Part shown: piece after piece, positions 26,158 through 33,903 of the stretch
Position numbering within the stretch: position 1 is the stretch's first letter
Layout: every line of letters starts with the position of its first letter
DNA from: Ruminococcus flavefaciens
GTDB taxonomy: Bacteria; Bacillota; Clostridia; Oscillospirales; Ruminococcaceae
Direction: 5' to 3'
DNA length: 64,000 nt
Assembly (NCBI RefSeq): GCF_900116855.1
Contig: NZ_UETD01000007.1
Span: 62,001-126,000 of the forward strand
Notes under the pieces: model-generated
The model's database searches: none
Told to the model about the DNA's origin: nothing
Seen by the model: the letters and a program-made list of their open reading frames with translations, nothing else
Translations under genes and position numbers: made by a program

Positions 26158-26183
26158 TCTCCGAGGGAACACTCCCTCGGAGA
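26158..26183. repeat. 11-bp palindrome behind the recombinase
   Basis: TCTCCGAGGGA-ACAC-TCCCTCGGAGA, perfect stem with no T tract. It may be a terminator without tail or mark the element's end. Confidence 0.6.
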
Positions 26184-26224
26184 CATAATAAATAATATAC
26201 TTCCCTAAGAATATGCTTCAGGTT

Positions 26225-26260
26225 CGGGGGAAAACCTTTCCTCAGAAAAGTTTTCCCCCG
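26225..26260. repeat. Inverted repeat CGGGGGAAAAC
   Basis: CGGGGGAAAAC and GTTTTCCCCCG form a perfect 11-bp stem around a 14-nt loop in the gap between the recombinase and the dockerin gene. Confidence 0.7.
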
Positions 26261-26283
26261 ATAATACGCATAAACTGCTATAT

Positions 26284-26311
26284 AAGCACCGCAGTCGCGG
26301 GTGCTTTTTTT
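26284..26311 (+). terminator. Intrinsic terminator
   Basis: AAGCACC and GGTGCTT pair, with a run of seven T residues overlapping the end of the stem. It ends the recombinase transcript facing the convergent dockerin gene. Confidence 0.75.
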
Positions 26312-26320
26312 GTATATGAA

Positions 26321-27001
26321 TTATGCATGGATCTGTGTGAGAGTATACCAGCCCTGGAGATAGCCCTCGAGGAACTGTACGTCTGTTGCATCCTGATCGC
26401 CGTCACCGTCGATATCAGATGCACGGATAGTGATACCTGTTGTAGGTACATAGCTGTGGTCAACGATTGCCTTGAGCATTACCCAGTCGTAGAGACCTAC
26501 TTCTCCGTCACCGTTGATATCGCCAACGAGATATGTTGAGGGAGAGAATGAATACTCTGTGTAGGGGATAACATTGTCGTTAGCGTCATATGCAGTGATA
26601 GTGCAATTGCTGAAAAGATCATCATGTGTACGGCTGCTTGACTTGATCTCGCTGACTGTCTTGAACATAGTGCCTACGCCTGTAGTGATGTCGCTTGTCT
26701 TCCAGCGCTTGTAATGGAGCACACCGTACTGTGTACCGCTTCCTGTCTCATAGTCCATCCAGCCGTTAAGGCAATTGTTTGTTCTTGCACCGCCCTGAAC
26801 CTTTAGGGGATTTCTGGTGTAAAACTCTACGTCAACTCTTTTTGTCTGCGGAGCACCGCCGCTGTAGTACCAGTATGTTCTGTATGTCTTTACTTCGTTT
26901 GCGGGAGTTGCTGCACTTGCTGTGAAAGCGTTAGCCATGGGAAGTGCGCCGAGTACTGCTGCTGAAAGAGCTGCTGCGATCTTGGTAAAAGTCTTTTTCA
27001 T
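26321..27001 (-). CDS. Small secreted dockerin protein with unrecognised N-domain
   Basis: A 226-residue protein with a signal peptide (MKKTFTKIAAALSAAVLGAL, cleavage after the AxA near residue 30). Residues about 35-155 form an unrecognised domain rich in Tyr, Trp and Thr. The C-terminus is a type I dockerin with two calcium loops, DINGDGEVGLYDW and DIDGDGDQDATDV. It would be secreted and plugged into a scaffoldin cohesin. The N-domain shows no known catalytic motif and may bind or cleave a substrate. Isolated gene with its own upstream region. Confidence 0.85.
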   Translation of the reverse strand: MKKTFTKIAAALSAAVLGALPMANAFTASAATPANEVKTYRTYWYYSGGAPQTKRVDVEFYTRNPLKVQGGARTNNCLNGWMDYETGSGTQYGVLHYKRWKTSDITTGVGTMFKTVSEIKSSSRTHDDLFSNCTITAYDANDNVIPYTEYSFSPSTYLVGDINGDGEVGLYDWVMLKAIVDHSYVPTTGITIRASDIDGDGDQDATDVQFLEGYLQGWYTLTQIHA

Positions 27002-27250
27002 TTTAATTCATATCCTTTGTAAAGTATTTTCAGAGGTTGCGCAAACTCTATGTTGATTATAGCATTATTATTACTATTTGTCAATGAAAAATAGTAAAAT
27101 CCTGCGTTTTTTGAGTGCGGTCTGCTGAAAATGCAGACGTATGTACAAATGAGCAGAAGGTATGGCGGCACATAATTCAATGAGATGTTATCAAGTATAA
27201 ACTTCTTGTTATGCAAGTGAGGGTAGGCTTTTATGTTAAAATATAAAAAT

Positions 27251-27323
27251 ATGTAAAGCTGGCTTGACAAAAAATGTAAAGCGTGCTATACTATGATCAC
27301 AGGAGATGTAAAGCAGACTTTAC
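27251..27323 (+). promoter_or_regulatory. Promoter and probable operators of the XRE gene
   Basis: TTGACA (27264-27269), a 17-bp spacer and TATACT (27287-27292) make a near-consensus promoter. ATGTAAAGC occurs three times, at 27251, 27274 (inside the spacer) and 27306. The last copy is part of a palindrome, GTAAAG-CAGA-CTTTAC (27308-27323). The arrangement suggests autoregulation by the encoded repressor. Confidence 0.75.
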
Positions 27324-27343
27324 TTCGTAAGGAGGGTGATCAG

Positions 27344-27550
27344 TTGAAGAATAAGATTCAGGAGCTGAGAAAGGCGCGAAAGGTCACTCAGCAGGAGCTT
27401 GCTGACGCGCTCAGCGTCACGCGGCAGACTATAATATCACTGGAAAACGGTAAATACAACGCCTCACTCACACTTGCTCACAAGGCGGCTCAGTTCTTCG
27501 GAGTCACCATAGAGGAGCTGTTTATTTTCGAGGGCGAGGAGAACTTATAA
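27344..27550 (+). CDS. XRE-family transcriptional regulator
   Basis: A 68-residue helix-turn-helix protein of the short YozG/YgzD class: KIQELRKARKVTQQELADAL, SVTRQTIISLENGKYNASL, then AAQFFGVTIEELF. It starts with TTG behind AAGGAGGGTGATCAG; no better start exists. It is the first gene of an operon with two small membrane proteins, a common arrangement in Firmicutes. It probably represses its own promoter through the GTAAAG repeats. Confidence 0.88.
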   Translation: MKNKIQELRKARKVTQQELADALSVTRQTIISLENGKYNASLTLAHKAAQFFGVTIEELFIFEGEENL

Positions 27551-27561
27551 GGAGGATCATT

Positions 27562-27987
27562 ATGGAGAATTTCAGACTTACAATAAAGAAAAGGATATAT
27601 TTTTTCATTCTTCTTGCTGCTGTCATGGTGGCAGGAATTATCCTGCTTACGGCTTTCGGCAGGGCGAATGACGGATTTAACGCAACAAGCGGAATATTAG
27701 GTGCAGTGCTTGCCATCGCTATTGGCAATGTAGTAACATCGAAAATGGCGCTCAGCAATGAAGCAAAGCTGAAAGAGATGTATATAAAGCATACCGACGA
27801 GAGAAGTGCTCAGATAACCAAAGAGGCTTCCACAACTACCTTTCGTGTTATACTTCTCGGTATTTCCGCTGCCACTATCATCGCTAACTTTTTGAGCGAG
27901 ACCGTCAGCTGTACGCTTTCGGTATGTCTGGCGTTCATCTTTATGGTGTATATCGCGGTAAGCAGTTATTATAACAGTAAAATGTGA
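27562..27987 (+). CDS. Membrane protein in XRE operon (first paralog)
   Basis: A 141-residue integral membrane protein with four hydrophobic helices arranged as two pairs around the soluble motif MYIKHTDERSAQITKEA. The following gene has the same layout with RNTDERTIAVQQKA, so they are paralogs. They resemble DUF2178-type membrane proteins that accompany small XRE regulators. GGAGG precedes the ATG. Physiological role is unknown. Confidence 0.7.
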   Translation: MENFRLTIKKRIYFFILLAAVMVAGIILLTAFGRANDGFNATSGILGAVLAIAIGNVVTSKMALSNEAKLKEMYIKHTDERSAQITKEASTTTFRVILLGISAATIIANFLSETVSCTLSVCLAFIFMVYIAVSSYYNSKM

Positions 27988-28004
27988 GCAAGAGGAGAGT
28001 TATC

Positions 28005-28433
28005 ATGGAAGAATTCAGAAAAAAACTCAGGACAAAGATCATATTATGCCGGATACTGGCGGCTTCACTACTGATAGCGCTGATAGTTCTTCAGGTGCTG
28101 GTGCATAGGGGCGTTCTCAGGGGCGAGACCAACATGGGCTTTTTTGTGGGCGGTATTACCGTTCTGATAATGAATATTATGCGTATGAAAAAAGCTGTGA
28201 AGGACGATGCTGCGCTGAAGCAATGGTATGTACGCAATACCGACGAAAGGACCATAGCTGTACAGCAGAAGGCGGGAAACTTCACCTCGCTGCTTACTCT
28301 TTTCCTGCTTTGTATAGCCGCTATTGCCGCTTCATACATCAACAATACGGTATATTGGACTCTCGGTGCTGCTATGGGCGTGTACCTTCTGGTCTACCTT
28401 GGAGCCCTTGCATACTACAATAAGAAGATGTAA
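28005..28433 (+). CDS. Membrane protein in XRE operon (second paralog)
   Basis: A 142-residue protein with four hydrophobic helices and the TDER motif between the pairs. I place the start at the ATG at 28005, preceded by AGAGGAGAG, rather than at the upstream ATG overlapping the previous gene. It ends with YLGALAYYNKKM, similar to VSSYYNSKM of its paralog. A repeat fragment and a terminator follow. Confidence 0.7.
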   Translation: MEEFRKKLRTKIILCRILAASLLIALIVLQVLVHRGVLRGETNMGFFVGGITVLIMNIMRMKKAVKDDAALKQWYVRNTDERTIAVQQKAGNFTSLLTLFLLCIAAIAASYINNTVYWTLGAAMGVYLLVYLGALAYYNKKM

Positions 28434-28447
28434 ATAACAATAATACA

Positions 28448-28476
28448 AGGGACGTCGAGGACGCCGTCCCCTACAA
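28448..28476. repeat. Dispersed GGGACGTCG/GGACGCCGTCCCC module
   Basis: A single copy of the intergenic palindrome ending GCCGTCCCCTACA, as in the composite elements near 34.0 and 42.5 kb. Confidence 0.65.
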
Positions 28477-28483
28477 TACAAAA

Positions 28484-28519
28484 ACTCCCCGATACTTGTC
28501 CGTATCGGGGAGTACTTTT
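28484..28519 (+). terminator. Intrinsic terminator after the XRE operon
   Basis: ACTCCCCGATAC and GTATCGGGGAGT form a perfect 12-bp stem followed by ACTTTT. It probably also stops nifJ readthrough from the other side. Confidence 0.85.
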
Positions 28520-28628
28520 ATATTCGTATGTGCATAATTCACGTTAAACTGCCGTAAGCGATGGCAGACTATCCGTTTTGCAGAGAGTGAGCGAGCCTGC
28601 GGGCGTCAACGTGTTCAGCTCACGCTGC

Positions 28629-31600
28629 TTACTTCTCAGCGAGCTTTGTGAGGTACTCGTAACGATTAGCTGCTGTCTTCTCTGCCTTCGCGAACAGCTC
28701 CTTAGCACGCTCGGGGAATGAACGTGTGAGTGCGCTGTAACGAGCCTCGTTCATGATGAAGTCCTGATAAGACTCTGTGGGAGCCTTGGAGTCGAGCTGG
28801 AAGGGATTCTTGCCCTCAGCAGCAAGACGAGGATCATAACGGAAGTTGTTCCAGTAGCCGCACTTAACAGCCTTCTCCATCTCAGCCTGACAGTTAGTCA
28901 TACCGCCCTTGATAGAGTGCATCTCACAAGGTGCATAGCCGATGATGAGTGAGGGACCCGGATAAGCCTCAGCTTCCTTGATTGCCTTGAGTGTCTGGTT
29001 CATGTCAGCACCCATAGCGATCTGTGCAACATAGATGTAGCCGTAGCTCATAGCGATATCAGCAAGGCGCTTCTTAGCGATTGCCTTACCAGCTGCTGCG
29101 AACTGTGCAACCTGACCGATGTTGGAGGACTTGGAAGCCTGTCCGCCTGTGTTGGAGTAAACCTCGGTATCGAATACCATGATGTTTACATCTTCGCCTG
29201 TTGCGAGAACGTGGTCAAGACCGCCGAATCCGATATCATAAGCCCAGCCGTCGCCGCCGAAGATCCATACGGACTTCTTGGAGAGGTAGTTCTTGTTCTC
29301 AAGGATATCTGCACAAGTATCGCACTTGTCAGAGCACTTCTCGAGCTCAGCAACGAGTGCAGCTGTTGCAGCTGTATTCTTAGCACCGTCGTTAACTGTT
29401 GCGAGGTATTCATCAGCAGCTGCCTTGAGCTCTGCGGATGCCTTGTCGTTTGCAGCAACTTCCTTTACTTCCTCAATGAGTCTCTCACGGATAGCCTTCT
29501 GACCGAGATACATACCGAGACCGTGCTCAGCATTGTCCTCGAACAGTGAGTTAGCCCATGCAGGACCGTGGCCGTTTGCATCAACAGTGTAAGGTGATGT
29601 AGCAGCAGGACCGCCCCAGATAGAAGAACATCCTGTTGCGTTGGAGATGTACATTCTTGAACCGAAGAGCTGAGTGATGAGTCTTGCATATGAAGTCTCA
29701 GCACAGCCTGCGCATGAACCGGAGAATTCAAGGAGAGGCTTCTTGTACTGGCTGGAGATAACATTTGCATCAGTTGCTACATCTGCCTTCTCTGTTACCT
29801 TAGCAACACAGTAATCGAATACTGCCTGCTGAGGCTCCTGTGACTCTCTGGGAACCATCTTGAGTGACTTTGTGGGGCAGACACCGATACATACGCCGCA
29901 GCCCATGCAGTCCATAGCGGAAACAGCGAGAGTGTACTTGTAATCGCTCTTTACGATAGGCTTGGGAGCGATCTTGATGTTCTCGGGAGCAGCTGCGACC
30001 TCAGCCTCTGTCAGAGCGAAGGGACGGATAGTTGCGTGAGGGCAGACAAATGAACACTTGTTACACTTTGCACAGGTGTCCTGATTCCACTCGGGAACCA
30101 TAACAGCAACTCCGCGCTTTTCGTATGCGGAAGCACCCTGCTCGAATGTACCGTCAACGTGATCTGAGAATGCAGATACAGGGAGAGTATCACCGAGCAT
30201 CTTGCCAACAGGGTTCATGATGCCTTCAACCATCTTGACGAGCTTCTCCGGGCCCTCGAGCTTAGCAGGTGCTGAATTATCAACAGCATTTGCCCACTCA
30301 GCAGGAACGTCTACCTTGACATAAGCGTTTGCGCCTGCGTCGATAGCCTTCTCGTTCATCTGAACGATCTCGATACCCTTCTTCATGAACTTCTGAGCCT
30401 TTTCCTTCATGTAGCTGATAGCCTCAGCCTCGGGAAGAACCTTTGAAAGTGAGAAGAATGCAGACTGGAGAATTGTGTTTGTACGCTTGCCAAGACCGAT
30501 CTCCTGTGCAAGGTCTATAGCGTTAACCAGATAGAGCTGGATGTTGTTCTTTGCGATGTACTGCTTTGTATCAGCTGAGAGGTGCTGATCGAGCTCCTCG
30601 GGCTTCCACTGGCAGTTGATAAGGAATACACCGCCGGGCTTTACATCGTTTACCATCTTGTAGCCCTTGAGGATGTATGAAGGATTGTGACAGGCAACGA
30701 AGTCAGCCTTGTTTATGTAGTAAGGGCTCTTGATGGGCTTATCACCGAAACGCAGATGTGAGATAGTGATACCGCCTGTCTTCTTTGAGTCATACTGGAA
30801 GTAAGCCTGAACGTACTTGTCAGTGTGGTCGCCGATGATCTTGATGGAGTCCTTGTTAGCACCAACTGTACCGTCGCCGCCGAGGCCCCAGAACTTGCAC
30901 TCGATCGTGCCTTCTGCTGCTGTGTTGGGAGCATCTTCCTCAGCCAGTGAGAGGTTTGTAACATCATCCACGATACCGAGTGTGAACTGAGGCTTGGGAT
31001 CAGCCTTAGCGAGCTCTGCATATACAGCAAATACAGATGCAGGAGGAGTATCCTTGGAACCGAGACCGTAACGGCCGCCGATGACCTTGATACCTGTTCT
31101 GCCTGTAGTATTAAGAGCAGCAACTACATCGAGGTAGAGAGGCTCACCGAGAGAGCCGGGCTCCTTGGTTCTGTCGAGTACAGCGATTGTCTTTGCTGTT
31201 GCAGGAATAGCCTCAACCAGCTTCTCAGCAGAGAAAGGACGGAACAGGCGAACCTTAACGATACCGACCTTCTCACCCTTCTTGTTCAGGTAGTCGATAA
31301 CTTCCTCAGCAACATCGCAGATAGAACCCATAGCAACGATAACGCGCTCTGCATCGGGAGCTCCGTAGTAGTTGAAGAGCTTATAGTCAGTGCCAAGCTT
31401 TGCATTTACCTTGTCCATGTACTCCTCAACGATTCCGGGAACAGCGTTGTAGTAGGAGTTGCAAGCCTCACGGTGCTGGAAGAAGATATCTCCGTTCTCG
31501 TGAGAACCGCGCATTGTAGGATTCTCAGGATTGAGAGCACGGTCACGGAATGCCTTTACAGCGTCCATATCGCACATTTCCTTGAGGTCCTCGTAATCCC

Positions 31601-32162
31601 AGATCGCGATCTTCTGGATCTCGTGTGATGTACGGAAACCATCGAAGAAGTTGATGAAAGGAACGCGGCTCTTGATGGAAGCCAGATGAGCAACAGCAGC
31701 AAGGTCCATAACTTCCTGAGGATTTGTCTCAGCGAGCATTGCAAAACCTGTCTGACGGCAAGCATAAACGTCAGAGTGGTCGCCGAAGATGTTAAGTGCG
31801 TGAGAAGCTACGCAGCGTGCAGAAACGTGGAACACGCAGGGAAGCAGCTCGCCGGCGATCTTGTACATATTCGGGATCATAAGGAGAAGACCCTGAGAAG
31901 CAGTATAGGTTGTGGTGAGAGCACCTGCGTTCAGAGAACCGTGAACAGTACCTGCTGCACCGGCTTCTGACTGCATCTCCTCAACCTTAACGGTAGTGCC
32001 GAAAATGTTCTTGACACCCTGAGCTGACCACTGATCAACATAGTCTGCCATCGGGCTGGAAGGTGTGATCGGATAGATACCGGCAACTTCCGTGAAGGCG
32101 TAAGAAACATATGCAGCGGCATTATTACCGTCCATTGTTTTCATTTTTCTTTTGATTGCCAT
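28629..32162 (-). CDS. nifJ: Pyruvate:ferredoxin (flavodoxin) oxidoreductase
   Basis: A 1177-residue single-chain PFOR, full length. Order: pyrimidine-binding domain (GIYPITPSSPMADYVDQW), domain II, gamma domain (FWGLGGDGTVGANK), two 4Fe-4S motifs (CAKCNKCSFVCPHA, CMGCGVCIGVCPTKS), and the TPP domain (GDGWAYDIGFGGLDH, then VYSNTGGQASKSS). It converts pyruvate and CoA to acetyl-CoA, CO2 and reduced ferredoxin, central to fermentation and hydrogen formation. The ATG at 32162 is preceded by CAGGAGG on the minus strand; the open frame extends further but enters the promoter. Highly optimised codons suggest strong expression. Confidence 0.97.
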   Translation of the reverse strand: MAIKRKMKTMDGNNAAAYVSYAFTEVAGIYPITPSSPMADYVDQWSAQGVKNIFGTTVKVEEMQSEAGAAGTVHGSLNAGALTTTYTASQGLLLMIPNMYKIAGELLPCVFHVSARCVASHALNIFGDHSDVYACRQTGFAMLAETNPQEVMDLAAVAHLASIKSRVPFINFFDGFRTSHEIQKIAIWDYEDLKEMCDMDAVKAFRDRALNPENPTMRGSHENGDIFFQHREACNSYYNAVPGIVEEYMDKVNAKLGTDYKLFNYYGAPDAERVIVAMGSICDVAEEVIDYLNKKGEKVGIVKVRLFRPFSAEKLVEAIPATAKTIAVLDRTKEPGSLGEPLYLDVVAALNTTGRTGIKVIGGRYGLGSKDTPPASVFAVYAELAKADPKPQFTLGIVDDVTNLSLAEEDAPNTAAEGTIECKFWGLGGDGTVGANKDSIKIIGDHTDKYVQAYFQYDSKKTGGITISHLRFGDKPIKSPYYINKADFVACHNPSYILKGYKMVNDVKPGGVFLINCQWKPEELDQHLSADTKQYIAKNNIQLYLVNAIDLAQEIGLGKRTNTILQSAFFSLSKVLPEAEAISYMKEKAQKFMKKGIEIVQMNEKAIDAGANAYVKVDVPAEWANAVDNSAPAKLEGPEKLVKMVEGIMNPVGKMLGDTLPVSAFSDHVDGTFEQGASAYEKRGVAVMVPEWNQDTCAKCNKCSFVCPHATIRPFALTEAEVAAAPENIKIAPKPIVKSDYKYTLAVSAMDCMGCGVCIGVCPTKSLKMVPRESQEPQQAVFDYCVAKVTEKADVATDANVISSQYKKPLLEFSGSCAGCAETSYARLITQLFGSRMYISNATGCSSIWGGPAATSPYTVDANGHGPAWANSLFEDNAEHGLGMYLGQKAIRERLIEEVKEVAANDKASAELKAAADEYLATVNDGAKNTAATAALVAELEKCSDKCDTCADILENKNYLSKKSVWIFGGDGWAYDIGFGGLDHVLATGEDVNIMVFDTEVYSNTGGQASKSSNIGQVAQFAAAGKAIAKKRLADIAMSYGYIYVAQIAMGADMNQTLKAIKEAEAYPGPSLIIGYAPCEMHSIKGGMTNCQAEMEKAVKCGYWNNFRYDPRLAAEGKNPFQLDSKAPTESYQDFIMNEARYSALTRSFPERAKELFAKAEKTAANRYEYLTKLAEK

Positions 32163-32209
32163 AGGAATATACCTCCTGAAAAAATATAAAAGTTGGGTTA
32201 TAGGAATGC

Positions 32210-32228
32210 TTAACGTGGTGGGCGTTAA
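32210..32228 (-). promoter_or_regulatory. Palindrome in the nifJ leader
   Basis: TTAACG-N7-CGTTAA lies between the promoter and the ribosome-binding site of nifJ. It could be an operator; no regulator is identified. Confidence 0.35.
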
Positions 32229-32250
32229 CCATGTATAACTACTGAGAATT

Positions 32251-32279
32251 ATTATACCACAAATCTGATTTTTTGTAAA
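32251..32279 (-). promoter_or_regulatory. nifJ promoter
   Basis: On the minus strand TTTACA (32279-32274), a 17-bp spacer and TATAAT (32256-32251), leaving a leader of about 80 nt. Confidence 0.85.
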
Positions 32280-32479
32280 CACCTTTTTTGCTTCTTTGTT
32301 ACAAATTTATCAGGCTAATTTTTGGCAGATTGCCTATATTGCGAGGTCTTGTCAGACTTTTTTAAAGACTCCTTTTGTAAAATTATACACTTGTCAGTAT
32401 TTTTTACGAGAATGTTATGAAAAATGCCAGAGTAATTCTGCTCAAAGTTGTGCAATTTTACAAAAGTGTGCGGATTTGC

Positions 32480-32508
32480 TTGACGGGAAAGGGAAAATAC
32501 AGTATAAT
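32480..32508 (+). promoter_or_regulatory. Promoter of candidate small RNA
   Basis: TTGACG (32480-32485), 17-bp spacer and TATAAT (32503-32508), divergent from the nifJ promoter. No coding sequence follows. Confidence 0.75.
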
Positions 32509-32514
32509 AACTGT

Positions 32515-32633
32515 AGTGTTAAATAATTCTTAATTATTAACACTCGTTTTGTTGTCTCCTTTCTTTTGTTCTACACATATTTATTTTCATCTGTTTATCT
32601 AACAAGCAGGGCTTTTGCCCTGCTTATTTTTTT
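32515..32633 (+). ncRNA. Candidate small non-coding RNA
   Basis: About 119 nt between a near-consensus promoter and a strong terminator. The predicted 5' end begins with a hairpin (GTGTTAA-A-TAATT against AATTA-TTAACAC, 32516-32543). The middle (32548-32580) is pyrimidine-rich and includes GTCTCCTTTCTTTTG, which can pair with Shine-Dalgarno sequences. There is no ATG in the transcript. Typical sRNA layout, but expression is not shown and no known family is recognised. Confidence 0.55.
32604..32633 (+). terminator. Intrinsic terminator of the candidate sRNA
   Basis: AAGCAGGGC-TTTT-GCCCTGCTT, a 9-bp perfect stem, followed by A and seven T residues. Confidence 0.9.
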
Positions 32634-32651
32634 GCAGCGTGACGCTGCACA

Positions 32652-32990
32652 CTGACCACGTTGACGCTCGTAAACTCGCTTACTATAAATTAAGAGAGTC
32701 AGCCGTACATCGCTTACGGCGCATAAATGTGCGGCGGATATTATGCTATGTATCGCCGCAGTGCCTACTCGACCGCTGACCACGCTGACGCTCGTAAACT
32801 CGCTTACTGTTAATAGTAACGTCAGCCGTACATCGCTTACGGCGCGTAAATATGCGGCAGATAGTATGCTATGTATCGCCGCAGTGCCGACTGCTGATCA
32901 CGTTGACGCTCGTAAACTCGCTTACTATTAATAAGAGAGTCAGCCGTACATCGCTTACGGCGCGTAAATGTACGGCATTTACTATGCGGA
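32652..32990. repeat. Three tandem copies of a ~120-bp intergenic repeat
   Basis: Copies start at 32652, 32776 and 32894 (periods 124 and 118 bp; the third is shortened). Shared blocks are TGACGCTCGTAAACTCGCTT, GTCAGCCGTACATCGCTTAC and GCTATGTATCGCCGCAGTGC. A diverged copy lies at about 42157-42238. No conserved frame is seen. A short GGACGCCC-AAT-GGGCGTCC palindrome (32988-33006) closes the array. 32634-33016 contains nothing else. Confidence 0.88.
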
Positions 32991-33016
32991 CGCCCAATGG
33001 GCGTCCCTACTGAGCA

Positions 33017-33460
33017 CTAAAAACTAACCACTAAATAGTAGATCAGTCCGTAGAGGGTCGCGGCTGAACAGCCATAAAGTATAACGGGACCTGCTATGGT
33101 AAATATCTTGGCTCCCACGCCGAGGACGAGTCCCTCCGAGCGCGCTTCTATGGCGCATGAGCTTATGGCGTTGGAAAAGCCCGTGACGGGGACAAGTGTG
33201 CCTGCGCCTGCACGCTTTGCCAGCCTTTGATACCAGCCAAAGCCCGTACACAGGGCGCTGAGACCCACAAGGATTATGGACGTCCATGTTCCCGATTCGG
33301 TGCGGTCAAGCCCGAAGGCTTCCATAAACTCCATTATGACCTGTCCGAGAGCACATATTGCTCCGCCCACAAGAAAGGCACAGGTCAGGTTCACCTTGTA
33401 GTTTGACTTGGGCGAGACCTGCTTGGTCATGTCGCTGTAAAGCTCCGGTGTTATTTTCAT
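33017..33460 (-). CDS. spoVAC: Stage V sporulation protein AC
   Basis: A 147-residue membrane protein of the SpoVAC family: Lys-rich N-terminus, FLVGGAICALGQVIMEF helix, GTLVPVTGFSNAISSCAIEA, and RSEGLVLGVGAKIFTIAGPV. In spore formers it is part of the channel that moves dipicolinic acid into the spore and out at germination. Its usual partners spoVAD and spoVAE are not adjacent here: repeats lie downstream and divergent spoIIID upstream. Intact and full length. Confidence 0.9.
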   Translation of the reverse strand: MKITPELYSDMTKQVSPKSNYKVNLTCAFLVGGAICALGQVIMEFMEAFGLDRTESGTWTSIILVGLSALCTGFGWYQRLAKRAGAGTLVPVTGFSNAISSCAIEARSEGLVLGVGAKIFTIAGPVILYGCSAATLYGLIYYLVVSF

Positions 33461-33615
33461 ATTATCAGCTCCTTCCGCAGTATTATCTGCGGAATTTTCT
33501 TTTTTATGCGGATATTTATTGAAATGTGGGATACTGCCATATGCAAAAATGTTGTTCTTACTGCCTTGACCTGCGGCATATACATTAGTAAATGCATGGG
33601 AAAGAGGTGATTTAT

Positions 33616-33891
33616 TTGAAGGATCAGCCTGAGGGAAGGGCTGTCATGCTGGGCAGGTATATTACCGAAACGGGCGAAACGGTCCGTGGCACTGCACGAA
33701 AGTTCGGGATATCAAAAAGCACCGTTCATAAAGACGTCAGCGAGAGACTTCGCAGGGAGGACCCCGAGCTCTTCCGCAGAGTCAAGGAAGTCCTCGAAAA
33801 AAACAAGCAGGAACGCCATATCCGCGGCGGTCTCGCCACTAAACGCAAGTACGCGGAGATCGCCTGCCGCCGTAAAAGCTCCTTCCGTTGA
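33616..33891 (+). CDS. spoIIID: Sporulation transcriptional regulator SpoIIID
   Basis: A 91-residue DNA-binding protein. GRYITETGETVRGTARKFG, then SKSTVHKDVSERL is the SpoIIID helix-turn-helix, and RHIRGGLATKRKY is the conserved basic C-terminal helix. It controls mother-cell genes during sporulation in Bacillus and Clostridia. I choose the TTG at 33616, behind AGAGGTGAT; an ATG at 33592 is in frame but its upstream is weak, and homologs are this short. Divergent from spoVAC. Confidence 0.9.
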   Translation: MKDQPEGRAVMLGRYITETGETVRGTARKFGISKSTVHKDVSERLRREDPELFRRVKEVLEKNKQERHIRGGLATKRKYAEIACRRKSSFR

Positions 33892-33903
33892 GCGGATCAA
33901 TAT

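Noticed and set aside
32210..32228. Rex operator before nifJ
   Set aside because: TTAACG-N7-CGTTAA does not match the Rex consensus TTGTGAA-N4-TTCACAA, so only an unassigned palindrome is reported.
32163..32282. Upstream extension of nifJ by 40 codons
   Set aside because: It would cross the nifJ promoter, and homologs begin at the ATG at 32162.
32652..32990. Possible CRISPR array
   Set aside because: The units are about 120 bp, without short repeats separated by unique spacers, and no cas genes are nearby.
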